Numbered from the stretch's first letter, positions 22,066 to 33,785 are shown. The stretch: 64,000 bases of DNA from Monoplex corrugatus (GCA_030674185.1 JAPXFY010000015.1:25082043-25146042); one strand, 5' to 3'. The notes: generated from the letters alone by a model not told the origin. Program-made: numbers and translations.

Positions 22066-22339
22066 AGAAAACAATGTTTACTGAAAGTTACACGAGGGTA
22101 CAAACTAGTACTTTACACTGAGATGCCTCAAAAGGAAAAGCTAAATGTTGCTCGAAAGATATGATTTTATATCGAATTGAGTAGGATAGACTAGCTAAGG
22201 ATCCACGCCAGTCGTTCTTAATACCAGTTATAACGCATTGCATGATAAGAGTGATCCATGGTATATGAAAACAAAAACAAACAAAAAAACCCATCAAACT
22301 GGAATGTAGAGCTTTTTAAACCATGTGAGCAAACACTTG

Positions 22340-22361
22340 TGCGTGCGTTTGTGCGCGCGCG

Positions 22362-22440
<79 letters not shown>

Positions 22441-22650
22441 CCACACACACACACACACGGCACACACACACACACACGGCACACACACACACGGCACACA
22501 TGTATGTGCACGCATGCACGAAAGAAACCAAAGAAAACAAGGACAACAAAAAGATTTCGAAAAAAAATCAAATCTTTCTCTGTGTTTGTCTCTCTTTCTT
22601 TTGTTCTCTTTCTCTCCCCCTCTTTCTCTCTCTCTGTCTCTCTGTTCATT
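22340..22650. repeat. (CG)n/(CA)n compound repeat and CT-rich tail
   Basis: A CG run (about 22352-22370), CA arrays with CGG breaks to 22500, then a CT-rich segment at 22570-22645. Confidence 0.95.
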
Positions 22651-23442
22651 AAGGAGACAGGTAAGCAAAACCAATTTGTATTGTTTGTTTTGATTCGTTC
22701 TTATACTCAGGTGAGTTTGTTTCTCAGTTTTCTCTCATACACAATCAACATCATTTAACAGCTTTGTGTTTGAGTAGTCAACCACCATTTGTTTTTTTAG
22801 CAGAGGAAAAAACACCAACCAGGGGACACAACTCTTTGAGGGCTCTGGCAGGCTACTGTCCCTTTTGGAAACCGGACCTTGAAACAACACACAACAGCAA
22901 TGGTTTTCCATTCACTGGCATATTGTGCGAACAATGTCGCCGTGTCGTCCTGTTGACATTAGTGTATTGTGTGAACAATGGCCAAAGTGTCGTCATGTTG
23001 ACTCAAAGATCCAGTGTTGTTTGAATAAGAAGACAACATGTCTGTCACGCCAAGCGTGGAATGTAAAAGCCCTGAAAAGGACTAAATTACTGTGTGTCGT
23101 TTGGTTTGGCTTTGTTGTACCAAAAAATTCGATTGAATCTAATTTATGGTAGATAATGAGTTCAGTTTGGCCAGTTTTTTGCATGTTTCTGTTTGCTAGA
23201 TATATAATTAGTTTCTCCTGATGTCTATTTTCCACGGAAACTGTGCCAGTTGGCTTCGATCATTCAGTTCGGTGTTGCTTTTTTTTTTTTTAAAGTAGTA
23301 ATTTCTTGTATTGCGTGTGATAACAAACAAAAAATTGCTTTGATTTATCTAAAAACATCAACCGTGATGTGAATATTGAGCAGCACTAAAGTACTGACAA
23401 GACTAACATTTTTATAATTATTATGTATGTCAGTTGAAACAC
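22651..23442. other. No gene seen
   Basis: Contains an imperfect local duplication (GTGCGAACAATGTCGCCGTG and GTGTGAACAATGGCCAAAGT, ~22924-23000) and a T11 run at 23279; otherwise unremarkable. Confidence 0.45.
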
Positions 23443-23534
23443 CTCTGTCTGTCTGTCGGTCTGTCTTTCGTTCTGTCCCTCTGTCTGTCTCTCTTTCTCT
23501 CTCGCTCGCTCGGTTTGCTCTCTCTCTCTCTCTG
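23443..23534. repeat. (CTGT)n/(CT)n microsatellite
   Basis: Tetranucleotide and dinucleotide pyrimidine units leading into a SINE. Confidence 0.9.
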
Positions 23535-23760
23535 AGACGCTGTAGATTTCCGATTAGAAGGTCCTGGGTTCAATTCGCCCAGATATCTCCACCTGGTGGG
23601 TAAAGGGTGGAGATCTGTCTCATCTCTCAGGTCAACGTGTATGCGTATTTGTTGGTGCCTAATCCCTTTACGTGTGTATACCATGCGGAATATGAATTAT
23701 GCACCTTAAGGGTTCTGTAAGGATTGTCGGTGCCTGGCTTATAGAAACACGAAAACCTTT
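23535..23760 (+). repeat. tRNA-derived SINE family A, copy 1
   Basis: A B-box-like GGGTTCAATTCGC follows a degraded tRNA head (GACGCTGTAGATTTCCGATT), then the family body: GGTAAAGGGTGGAGATCTGT, a GTATGCGTAT region, CTGTAAGGATTGTCGG. The same body recurs at 30190, 35455, 38755 and 57040. Confidence 0.75.
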
Positions 23761-23879
23761 AGCGCGCAAGCCATATCAAGTTTGAGAAAATGGCTTTTAT
23801 CTAAGAACATCTACCATTGGAAAATAAAATATCATCATCATCATCAATTACATGATCCTCCTCCTCCTTATCATCAACA

Positions 23880-23899
23880 ACATCCTCTGTCTCTGTCTC

Positions 23900-23967
<68 letters not shown>
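23880..23967. repeat. (CTGT)n-(CT)n microsatellite
   Basis: Tetranucleotide units grade into pure CT. Confidence 0.95.
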
Positions 23968-23969
<2 letters not shown>

Positions 23970-23970
<1 letters not shown>

Positions 23971-25005
23971 CTTGGTCTTGGTATCAACACGATCCACCCT
24001 CACTTGACCACCAAACTGCAAAACAGCCGGAAAGAAATAAAGAAAACGGCCACATCTGTAGTGGATGTGGCCTGATATATAGACAACGAACGAAAGAAAG
24101 AATACTGCTCTTTTGGCAGAATTGTTCCTTTGATGATGTATATTCTAGCGCTTCGTTCTTGCTAGTAAAGGGAAAAAAGTGGGTTCAGCCATATACTGGT
24201 ACTCTGTCTTTGTAGGAAAGTTACTATGGTGATGATGGTGTGGATGCTTCCATAGGTAGTTGCTGATATTTACGGTTACATTAGGTGGAACTACTCATCA
24301 AAACTACACGTTGATACATAGATGATGGCACTTAAGGGCGGAGAGAGAGATGGACAACCTTGTTCGTGAAGTTCAGAACTCATAAATTACATAACAGAGG
24401 CTCAAATTTTGTCACAGAGGGGTGTGTGCACAGGCTTTTGAAATCAATCCCTTGTATTAGGGATCGTTCATCACATGGAATTTGTAGTGTAGCGCATATG
24501 GAATCTGCGAACTATCTCTATTCCTTGTACAAAGGTATTCCTCGTCTTCAGCCTTTGTAGTCTTTTTAAGAGAGATGTATCACTAGTATCAGTATCACCT
24601 CTTTCTCCTCTGTCCTCTTTGCTCTACTGTCTGTATAGTACTCGTTTAATTAATCGGTAGAGTGAGAAAATCCTGTGTATGTTCCATCTGTCTGTTTGCA
24701 AACCTTGCGTCAGTATATACATATTCGTCAGCATCATTTCCTGTAAGTCTTCGTGTCTTTTTCTGTGTACGTACGTATGTGTGTGTGTACCTGCGTATGT
24801 ATGCGCGACATAGTGTGCGCGCGTTTATATAGAAGTGTCTTATTGTACCATACATGGAAGATGTTGTTGTATTCTTTTCATGCTGATATGATTGATTATG
24901 GTTGGCTCGTGTTTTTATCCATAACGTTTTTTGTAAAGCGCAAAACGCCCAGAAGCGTGCTTTCGGGTGTGGCGTTATAAATCTTCAGTTTTCTTTTCCT
25001 CATTC
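23970..25005. other. No gene seen
   Basis: Mixed-composition sequence with short GT/ACGT-rich patches (24760-24830). No motif or homology to other parts of the window recognised. Confidence 0.45.
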
Positions 25006-25515
25006 TTGTCTTGTTCTTGTTCTTGTTCTTGTTGTCTTCTTCTTTTTCTTGTTCTTGTTCTTCTTCTTCTTCTTTTCTTCTTCTTCTTCTTTTCTTGTTC
25101 TTCTTCTTTTCTTCTTCTTCTTCTTCTTGTTCTTTCTTGTTCTGTTCTTCTTCTTCTTTCTTTTTCTTGTTCTTGTTCTTCTTCTTCTTCTTCTTGTTCT
25201 TTTCTTCTTCTTCTTTTCTTGTTCTTCTTGTTCTTGTTCTTGTCTTGTTCTTTCTTTTCTTCTTCTTCTTCTTCTTCTTCTTCTTCTTCTTCTTCTTCTT
25301 CTTCTTCTTCTTCTTCTTCTTCTTCTTCTTCTTCTTCTTCTTCTTCTTCTTCTCTTTCTTTCTTCTTCTCTTCTTCGTCTTCGTCGTCGTGTCGTGTCGT
25401 CGTCGTCGTCGTCGTCGTCGTCGTTCGTCTTCGTCGTCATCGTAGTAGCAGCAGTAGTAGCAGCAGCAGTAGTAGTAGTAATAGTTGTAGTAGTAGTAGT
25501 AGTAGTACATTGAAA
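25006..25515. repeat. (TTC)n-(TCG)n-(TAG/CAG)n trinucleotide array
   Basis: An imperfect TTC/TTG pyrimidine tract (25010-25255), ~96 bp of uninterrupted TTC (about 32 units, 25257-25352), then TCG/CGT units to 25437, then GTA/GCA units to 25507. The Lys/Arg/Glu and Leu/Ser/Phe frames here are repeat shadows. Confidence 0.97.
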
Positions 25516-25892
25516 TTGCTCGGTAGAAACAAGTTTATAAATGCTCCAAAACCTGCTGTTCTGTGTGTTTGTCTGTATCTCGTTTTTCTGTCTTCCCCCT
25601 CCCCTCCTTTAGTGTCCTTTCCAGGGAAGTAAGCATGTAATTGATCTGCACATGTAGTTACTAGCTCAGTGAAAATGATATTAGAGTATTCATTCAGCAT
25701 GCTTAATATCATTCACACAGCTGCAGTCAGCCTGGCAAAAAAGTAGTGACTGATCACGGTATAAGGTCACGGCCACGTGATGGTGCGGTTTGTGATGTGC
25801 TTAGTGATTGGCACATTAAGAATTGTTTCTCTTTTATTGGCGAGATATCGCTCTGCATCGAGTTCACGGCAATGTGTGCGAGTGCAGAAGTG

Positions 25893-25897
<5 letters not shown>

Positions 25898-25966
<69 letters not shown>

Positions 25967-26070
25967 GTGGATATACACAGATACGCATAGATATACACAG
26001 GTATATAATATCGATAGATATAGATATATATGTACGTATGTGTGTGTGTGGTTGAGAGAGAGAGAGAGAA

Positions 26071-26139
<69 letters not shown>

Positions 26140-26160
26140 AGAAGAAGAAGAAGAAGAAGG
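25898..26160. repeat. (GT)n, GATA-like, (GA)n and (AAG)n compound repeat
   Basis: GT at 25898-25965, ATAGATATA units near 25980-26030, GA at 26055-26136, then AAG units to 26158. Confidence 0.95.
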
Positions 26161-26765
26161 GGTGAAAGAGTTCTGCTGTGAAATAGTTGTGTGTGTTTGT
26201 ATGTGTATAATATACGTCTTAACGCCCTATCGGTATAATTAGCCCTATTAGTGGTGTATTATTTTTGAAAACGGCGCACACAACAACATTTGCGAAATCT
26301 AAAGCTTAACGTTTCAGTATATTGCTTCGGAAGATTGTACACAGTGAAAATTAAAATGTCACGATTAATTAGAAATGCATATAATTAAAATGTCTTGGTA
26401 CGATTTGGCCTCCCTATCCCGACCTACTTTTGGTTTCGTCTGCTTTTACAACGACCGGTGATACTTTTTTTTATTTTTTAAATTTTTTTTGGAGTCTTAT
26501 TTCGATCTAACGTGCATCAAAGAAAATATCTTTTTTAGTTTATTCTATATGAACAAGTTTGTGATATTTCTAAAACGGAAGGAATGTACATAAAATATGT
26601 AATGGAATATATACATTTTTGCATGGCTGTGCACACTGGCTGACCACCGGTGCCAGAGACGAGATACATGTAACAGACGTGGTTGCCAGTGCTAAGTGCT
26701 CCTAGGGAAGAGTTGTTAGTCGGGATGTGTGGGATGGTAAACATCTGCTCCAATACCGATAGGGC
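26161..26765. other. AT-rich interval, no gene seen
   Basis: Includes a T/A-rich core (26460-26500). The phrase AACGCCCTATCGGTAT (26221) recurs inverted at about 26752-26767 (ATACCGATAGGGCGTT), giving a ~540-bp span closed by a 16-bp inverted repeat. Confidence 0.5.
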
Positions 26766-26767
26766 GT

Positions 26768-26975
26768 TAACATGCGTGCGTATGTTTGTGTGCGTGGGCA
26801 TGTCTGTGTGCGTCCATGTGTATGTGTGTGTGTGCGCACGCGTGCGTACGTGCGTTCGTGCGTGCGTGTTTGTGTGTTGTGTGTGTGCGTGTGCGCATGC
26901 GTGCGTGCATGCGCGCGCGCGCGCGCGCGTGTGTCTGTTTGTGCGTGCGCGCGCGCGCGCGCGCGCGCGTTGTGT
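26768..26975. repeat. (GT)n/(GC)n/(GTGC)n compound repeat
   Basis: Alternating purine-pyrimidine sequence throughout, with two pure GC runs (~26910-26928 and ~26948-26969). Confidence 0.95.
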
Positions 26976-27149
26976 GTGATACAGTTCTGCTACGAACATG
27001 CTGTGACTGTATCTTGCGTACTATGGACTCAGATTCGCTACGTTTGACCATGCGACTCTGAAAGAAGACAAAAAGATAAAATAAAGTACAATGAAATGAA
27101 ATAAAATAAACTACAATAAAATCAGATAAAATAAATAATAATAAAACAA

Positions 27150-27360
27150 AAAAAATAAAAGGAATTTGTTCGTGAAGCATAGTAGCTGGACAGCTTTGCA
27201 ATATTTGCATCGCAACCATCTCGGCCAGTAATCATCTGATAGACTCCTTAGGCCTGCCCAAACCTCTGTGCGCTGGCAAGATCTTGAAATAGACGGGAGA
27301 AACTTGATTTCACACCACCAGAATGATCGGAGCATTAAGATGGGTAGCAAACAGGCAAGT
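27150..27360 (+). repeat. Dispersed repeat Z, copy 1
   Basis: Homologous to 53045-53240 and 61615-61840 and, inverted, to 48365-48540. Shared blocks: TAGACTCCTTAGGCCTG, CTGGCAAGATCTTGAAAT, CACCAGAATGATCGGAGCAT, TAAGATGGGTAGCAAACAGG. Confidence 0.8.
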
Positions 27361-27834
27361 TTTGATTGTGTCTTTGATTTTGTTCCCAGCAGCAGCCTGT
27401 AACATCAAAGCTGTAGTAAAATGTTATGTGGGAGTTATTTTTCGCCATTGTTTACATGAACAGCGGCGTTCTGTGGAAACGGAGGTAAAGTCTTCCGATG
27501 GTAGAACATTGATGTCACCATTGATTGTCTGTCGGTTTATCAGGCACATAAGTACCATTGATTATCTCTCAGTTTATTAGATATGGTCCCATATGCAATC
27601 CTTCACTTACATAGTAAAGAGCTCTAGAGCTTTAACTAAAGGTTCCATAGGTACATGTGCGTATCATTACACAAGCAATTTCACAGAGCGTTCAGCTGTT
27701 ATAGGCAAACAAACAAAAACATCATTTAATTACATAAAGCAATTGGCGCCAAATAGATAATGATGAAGGAGGAGCCATTTTGATTAACCTTGCCACATTT
27801 CATTATTGTTAATCTTCTTTTTCTTATTCTTCTC
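27361..27834. other. No gene seen
   Basis: Ordinary-composition sequence; ATTGATTGTCTGTCGGTTTA and a diverged repeat of it ~40 bp later suggest a small old duplication (27520-27580). Confidence 0.4.
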
Positions 27835-28022
27835 CTTTCTCCCTCTCCCTCTCCCTCACTCTTTCTCTCTCTGTCTGTCTGTCTCTCTCTCTGTCTCTCT
27901 CCGTCTCTCTCTCTCCCCCTCTCTCTCTCACTCCCTCCCTTCGTCACCCACTCCATCCCCTTCTTTCTTTCACTCTCTCTTATTTTGTGTGTGTGTGGTT
28001 GTGTGTGTGTGCACTCGCGTGT
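27835..28022. repeat. CT-rich block ending in GT/GCG repeat
   Basis: Pyrimidine-rich CT/CCT/CTGT mixture to 27980, then TGTG. Confidence 0.9.
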
Positions 28023-28267
28023 GTGTATGTATGAACGCGCTCGCACTAACTCGCTTTACTCAGTTACTTCAGCAAATTTGCTAAATGGGTTAATCTTAGT
28101 GTGGTAGACACGCCGGCACAACGACAGTGCTCCTTATGTCAATGTGCGTAATTGTGTTATTGCTTTAACATTTACTTCCAAAGCTTTCCTAATTAGGATG
28201 TGATTACCTAACTGCTATTGGAAGATTGAGCCGTTAATATCCATTTTGTTGTTTTTATTAAGAACCA

Positions 28268-28487
28268 TTGCCCCCCCCCCCCCTACCCCCTCCCCTTCCA
28301 ATTCACGATGTTTGTCACCAATGGTCTCTCTCTCTCTCTCTCTCTCTCCCTCCCTCCCTTTCCCCTTCTCGCTCTCTCCCTTCCCTCCCCGTGTGTGTGT
28401 TTCTCTGTCTGGCTCTCTCTGTCTGTCTGTCTTGTCTGTCTCTCTCTGTCTATGTCTCTGTCTGTCTTGTCTGTGTCCGTCTTTGTC

Positions 28488-28543
<56 letters not shown>

Positions 28544-28675
28544 CCTTTCCCCCTTCTCGCTCTCTCCCTTCCCTCCCCGTGTGTGTGTTTCTCTGTCTGG
28601 CTCTCTCTGTCTGTCTGTCTTGTCTGTCTCTCTCTGTCTATGTCTCTGTCTGTCTTGTCTGTGTCCGTCTTTGTC

Positions 28676-28719
<44 letters not shown>

Positions 28720-28886
28720 CTCTCTCTCTCCCTCCCTCCCTTTCCCCCTTCTCGCTCTCTCCCTTCCCTCCCCGTGTGTGTGTTTCTCTGTCTGGCTCTC
28801 TCTGTCTGTCTGTCTTGTCTGTCTCTCTCTGTCTATGTCTCTGTCTGTCTTGTCTGTGTCCGTCTTTGTCTCTGTCTGTCTGTCTG

Positions 28887-28931
<45 letters not shown>

Positions 28932-28985
28932 CCTCCCTCCCTCTCTCCCTCCCTCCCTCCCTCTCTGTCTGTCCGTCTGCCTGTC
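28268..28985. repeat. Higher-order tandem repeat of CT/CTGT sequence, ~190-bp unit
   Basis: A C run at 28269-28282, then three nearly identical units. The marker CCCTCCCCGTGTGTGTG recurs with GT starts at 28391, 28579 and 28774 (spacings 188 and 195), each followed by the same order of TCTGGCTC, CTTGTCTG, CTATGTCTC and GTGTCCGTCTTTG. Length differences lie in the CT tract. The long Ser/Leu/Cys/Val frames (>240 codons) on both strands are repeat shadows. Confidence 0.95.
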
Positions 28986-29459
28986 TGTTTCTCTATTTCT
29001 CTATCACTCACTCACTCGCTCAAAACAATCATGACCATTCAAGACCCTTTCCATCACATGCCATCTGTGGTGTTATACTCTCCAAGCACTAGAATTGTAT
29101 GCCTGCCTACATACATGTATAAAAGCTCTTAATTGGCATGTGTTTATAAGGTGATTTTCTCCAAAATTTTGGTCATACGTTCCTTTCAATGAACACTCAC
29201 GGATGTTTGATAATAGAGTACATTGTGGTCGTCCAGTGTTTGGAACAGGATGATACAAATTAAAAAAATTATTCAGTTGGAATATGTCACAATATTGTTT
29301 CAGGGCAGATTTTAACAAAATTTATGTCCAAAACAATGACGGTAATTAAACTGAATCCTTCTAGCTTTTCTTAGACTGGCCGAAGAGTGTGTAGCCTGGT
29401 ACTTACAGGATGCGAGAAACACAGGGTTTTTTTTTCTTTCCCCTTTCTCCATGTCTACT
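28986..29459. other. No gene seen
   Basis: Unique-looking sequence; no coding or repeat match supported. Confidence 0.4.
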
Positions 29460-29630
29460 AGATTTAAAGTGGAGATCTTCGGGCTAGTCTTTTGGATGAG
29501 ACTGAGTCCCGTGTACAGCATGTACTCAGTGCACGTTGTATTAGTATGCTATGGTAAAGGAGCTGACCTTTGCAAAATTCCATTATCACAGAAAAGATAT
29601 AAATGCAAATACAAAGGCAGAACTACACAA
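29460..29630 (+). repeat. SINE family D fragment
   Basis: GGAGATCTTCGGGCTAGTCT, GAGTCCCGTGTACAGCATG, CTCAGTGCACGTTGT and CTTTGCAAAATTCC parallel the minus-strand element at 37060-37425 (GAGGTCTTATGCGCAGCACG, CTCAGTGCATGTTAA, TTGGCAAAATTTTG). The head is missing. Confidence 0.6.
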
Positions 29631-30189
29631 AATGTGATTATAAATGTCATCACAGATTTTGCAATCGTTGATCATAGGTTCTAAGGTAAGAGATATACTT
29701 GCAGCGACAAATGAGTCGTAAGGAGGGCCATGATCGCCGAAGCCATGCGGCAAGGCACATGATGATGGTGATAATGATGATCACAGATTTTGTCCAAATG
29801 TGAACCACGTGTTTAGTCTAATGCCTAATTTCAGTTGCATAAAATCCAAAGACAAAATAAAACATTTTATTTTTGTACTCAATTCTGTGCCACCTCAGTG
29901 GTGTTGATCTGACTCAGCCCATTCCGGATCCTCAACACACCACCAGCCCAGAGTTCGTTCAGTCGAAACACCCATGCCAGGAAGCCCATGTGACCCAGAA
30001 ATATTCAGCCACTGCCTGATGAGTTCCATACTACCGACAGTAATCGCTCTGTCGAAAATGAAATCTTTTATAATTATCGATTGTCTGATAACACATTTAA
30101 TTATAATTTTTGGAGTCAGATGAGTCATAATATTGAACAGTTCATCGCTGAAATAAAAGAAAAATCGGATCAGTCTTTAAGGCAAATAG

Positions 30190-30435
30190 TGGTCGGACGC
30201 GATGGTCAAATGGTTAGGAGACTGGTTTTCCGGTTGGAGAGCCTATGTTCAAACCCGCTTGGGTACCGCCTGATAGGTAAAGGGCGAAGATTCTTTTCCA
30301 TATTTCCCAGATCAGCATGTGTGTAAACCTGCTAGTGTCTGGATCCATTTCGTATGTGTAAGCATGCAGAACATCAGATACGCACGTTACAGATCCTGTA
30401 AGCCTTGTCAGTGTTGGATGGCTTATCAAAGCACG
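30190..30435 (+). repeat. tRNA-derived SINE family A, copy 2
   Basis: The best-preserved family A head: GATGGTCAAATGGTTAGGAG (A box) and CTATGTTCAAACCCGC (B box), ~45 nt apart, followed by GATAGGTAAAGGGCGAAGAT, AGCATGTGTGTAAACCTGCT, CAGATACGCACGTTACAGAT and GTCAGTGTTGGATGG. RNA polymerase III-type internal promoter. Confidence 0.85.
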
Positions 30436-30695
30436 ACAAACCCAGTATGCACACCCCGAAAACGTAGTATGACTGCTTAAAAACTTGTTTGTGTGTTCGC
30501 GTGTACATGGGAATGGCAGCTCACGAACGATGGGGGAAAATGTAAATATTACAGAAAACCACTTAAATCAGCACAAAAATGTAGGCTGTTAGCACGGCTT
30601 GACCATCTTTTTCCTCAAGAGATACTGGAAATGCAGAAATATCACGATAATACCGCTAGCAAGTCTGACAGGCAAGATCAATAATAGAAATAGTA

Positions 30696-30801
30696 ATATC
30701 ATAGATAGTAATATAGATTGGCAACTCTCTGATCTTCTGTGATAATCTATATCATAGATAGTAATATAGATTGGCAACTCTCTGATCTTCTGTGATAATC
30801 T
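30696..30801. repeat. Perfect 53-bp tandem duplication
   Basis: Two copies (30696-30748 and 30749-30801) of a unit beginning near ATATCATAGATAGTAATATA and ending TGTGATAATC. Their identity marks a recent event. Confidence 0.93.
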
Positions 30802-31141
30802 CAGCATCGAATCCTGCTTGGTTTGTCGGATTAACACCTCCATGCCTCGCGATGGGGGTTTTTATTTTCAGATCACTTTCGTTTTTTCTTAGTATTGGGC
30901 GATTGTTTTATCATGAACTTCATTGAATATGATTCGTCATTTGTTTATCAGCTTTTGCTTCTCTTGACAGAAATCCCTCATCCCATCGTCCTGCAGAAAA
31001 AAACAACAACAAAAAACAGCTAGGAAGGACACAGTAGCGTTGTTAAGTTCTGTATGTCCACTAGCTCCAAGACTAATGACGCGATCGTATCGCAGACCGG
31101 GAAAAAAAATGAAACAAAACAAAACAAAGCAAAACAAACAA

Positions 31142-31158
31142 ACGCGCGCGCGCGCGCG

Positions 31159-31193
<35 letters not shown>

Positions 31194-31199
31194 ACACAC

Positions 31200-31262
<63 letters not shown>
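31142..31262. repeat. (CG)n-(CA)n microsatellite
   Basis: A short pure CG run (31143-31158) then ~100 bp of CA with ACC breaks, ending in AAC units. Confidence 0.95.
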
Positions 31263-31264
<2 letters not shown>

Positions 31265-31299
31265 AACAACAACAACAACAAAGAAAAAAGAACTAGTTG

Positions 31300-32055
31300 C
31301 CTGTCTCCCTGTCCATGTCTACGGTGGTACCAAACTGTCGTCATGTTCCTTGAAGCACCACGCCCTTAACAACAGCCGCAGTGACCAGCAGACACTCGCC
31401 ACTGGCCTCTTTTTCCAAGTCCCAAGGGGCGAATACAATCCACCTCACCCTCCCTTTTTCTTCGCCCTGCTTGCTACCCTCTCACACAAGACAATGCCAG
31501 ACTCCTCACCATTGATTAAGGCAAGGAACAATTAGTCTAATTCCTTCTTGAGCGAAAAGACCTCTGCTTTGTCTCTTAGTTCCAGGCGCCTGAAGAGGAT
31601 GAGGAGAGGCGTCTAAAAAGGATGGGGGACGATTGTCGAATTTCCTCCAATGACATGCTGGAATCGTTTCTTTGGATTGATTACAAATGACCCTGATGAT
31701 CAGAATGACCTTGATGCGTTTTGTGAGTTCAGTTGACAATAGTTTTTGGTGAGACTAGTAGTGTTCTGTTGAGCAGTTTGTAGTCTTTTTGTAGGCTGAT
31801 GTTTAATCTTAATGTTTGTCAGATTTTTCTTTATTTTCTTCTCAAAAGCTGTTTTTGACGCGTTTTGTGTTGCTCATTGTATTTTTTTTCTTGAACCTGT
31901 TCTGTTTTGTCATGTATAGATGCGTTATCTTTCTCTTTTCGTGTTTTTTACCGGTCAGTACAACATTTATTAATATGACAAATGTTGCTAAATTGTATTG
32001 AGTCCTCTCCCCCCCCCCTCCTCCTTTGCAGAAAAGGCGATTTATTTCTTAACAG
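31300..32055. other. No gene seen
   Basis: Mixed sequence without an extended open frame or family match; T-rich 31800-31970. Confidence 0.45.
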
Positions 32056-32059
32056 TGTA

Positions 32060-32117
32060 TTCTATATATATATATATACATACATACATACATACATACA
32101 TACATACATACATACAA
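32060..32117. repeat. (TA)n-(CATA)n microsatellite
   Basis: TA units pass into about ten CATA units. Confidence 0.95.
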
Positions 32118-32459
32118 ATACAAAAATTGTATATATGTATAAGACTACAGGGTACAAAAGGTATTTTAGTTGCAGTCATCAGCGTATGATTGCAAAATGT
32201 AAAAGACAATTACAACACTAATACTGCTGGTAATAATATAATAACTGACACTGATGATAATAACATTAACAGTTATTACAATAATTATGAACGTGATCAT
32301 GATATCACATAGTTAAGAGGCACATGAGTGAATAAAAAAAAAAGGACAAAACCGACAGATCAGAAATATTCCAGCTAGCATTCGTCAACTGTAAACAAAT
32401 CACGACATATAAACGCATAAACTAGATTTAGGACAAAACAAAATCAAATTGATCTGTTG

Positions 32460-32548
32460 GTTTTGTGCTAAATCTAGTTAATTCGTTTCTTTGTTGTGTG
32501 TGTATGTGTGTGTGTGTATGTGTGTGGTGTGTGTGTGTGTGTGTGTGT

Positions 32549-32605
<57 letters not shown>

Positions 32606-32700
32606 ACGCACGCTTGACAATGACCAATTGGCCAAAAACTTGCATCTGTCTTGTTTCGTTAATGATAGTTGATACTCGTTCTCGTTGTGTTTTCATAAGC
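32460..32700 (+). repeat. Repeat W, copy 1, with internal (GT)n
   Basis: The (GT)n tract (32494-32605) is followed by ACGCTTGACAATGACCAATT then GGCCAAAAACTTGCAT and CTTGTTTCGTTAATGATAG. This matches copies at 32800-32945 and 34010-34140. Confidence 0.6.
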
Positions 32701-32799
32701 TTCTTCTGGTTCTAGTTGTTTGAATGCTATTGTTGAGTCCACTTCTTACCACTGCTCATAGGCACATTGACATTCCATTTGGTCCCTTTTTATCCACAG

Positions 32800-32945
32800 G
32801 ACGAGACGGCAGGGAAGTTTTAGTCTTTTTGTTATTATCCGTTATTTGGTGTCTGTTTGTGATCGTGCATTCGCGCTTGACAAAGGCTGGTTGGCCGAAA
32901 ATTTGCGCTTGTCTTGTCTTGTTGTATTGAATACGCGTTCTTTTT
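32800..32945 (+). repeat. Repeat W, copy 2, best hammerhead-like core
   Basis: Contains GCGCTTGACAAAGGCTGGTT followed by GGCCGAAAATTTGCGC. GGC...GCC can form a short hairpin flanked by TTGACAA and GAAA, and GCGC on each side can pair. The order resembles the hammerhead core (CUGANGA, stem II, GAAA) with substitutions. Confidence 0.5.
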
Positions 32946-32999
32946 GGTTTACTTGTTCTTCTGGTTTCAGTGAATATAGTTTAGATATGATGAAAACGC

Positions 33000-33290
33000 C
33001 GCCCCCTAAGACTCCATGACTGTAAAGAGTATTTCCAGATGCTTTATCTGTCATTTTCTGCACATAAATTGTCAGTGCACAGGCCTGCTTCAGCTGTTTA
33101 CCAACGTCTTCAGACCGGACGCTGAGAGTGATGAAGATGCATGGCGGCCATTGTTCCTCCTTGACCAGCTGTCCACCAATCAGAAATGACTGGCCAAGGG
33201 ACACTGCTCTCTCCCGTCTCCTTCCGCTGTCCACTGCAAGGGACAATACTCTTGTCTCTTTCGCTTCTCCGAGTATCGTTTTTGTCAATC
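33000..33290 (-). other. Candidate coding exon or lost repeat, unrecognised
   Basis: The minus strand is open here inside a 148-codon frame (33288-32842), and the translated middle (VSLGQSFLIGG, QWPPCIFITLSV, QLKQACALTIYV) has balanced, protein-like composition unlike the repeat-derived frames around it. No domain is recognised. The lower part overlaps repeat W, so the full frame cannot be one real exon. Confidence 0.2.
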
Positions 33291-33579
33291 CCAGTGGCGC
33301 AAAAGAACGACAGCTGGTGTTTTAGCGACCTCCCACCTCTGGCCTTTAACCTCTCAACTCCTCCAAGACAAGGTCATGACAGTGGACAACGCCCATGCAG
33401 AACATGAGAGGCTGACCAAGATCATTTCCTTCTTTCTTTTATTGTTTGTTTGCTTTCTCTTTTCGAACATACTGGGGTTTTTTTCTTCATCATGTTTTTC
33501 CTGTGGGTAACAGTAGGTAAAAGAAATGTAGCCTCAATCAAAGTGACTACCAGCGTTGAAACAAATTGAAACCAGAAAC

Positions 33580-33696
33580 CCATGAAAATACAATGAGAAC
33601 GCGTATTTAATTCATGAGACGAGACGCAAATTCGCAAAGGCCTTTACCAACGTGCACGCACGCACGCGCACAGCACACACACACACACACACACAC

Positions 33697-33785
<89 letters not shown>

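Noticed and set aside
24896..25513. Frames of >200 codons rich in Lys/Glu/Arg or Leu/Ser/Phe
   Set aside because: They are the two strands of the TTC/GAA trinucleotide field.
28246..29132. Frames of 240-274 codons on both strands
   Set aside because: They lie wholly in CT/CTGT higher-order repeats; three frames are open at once because the unit lacks stops.
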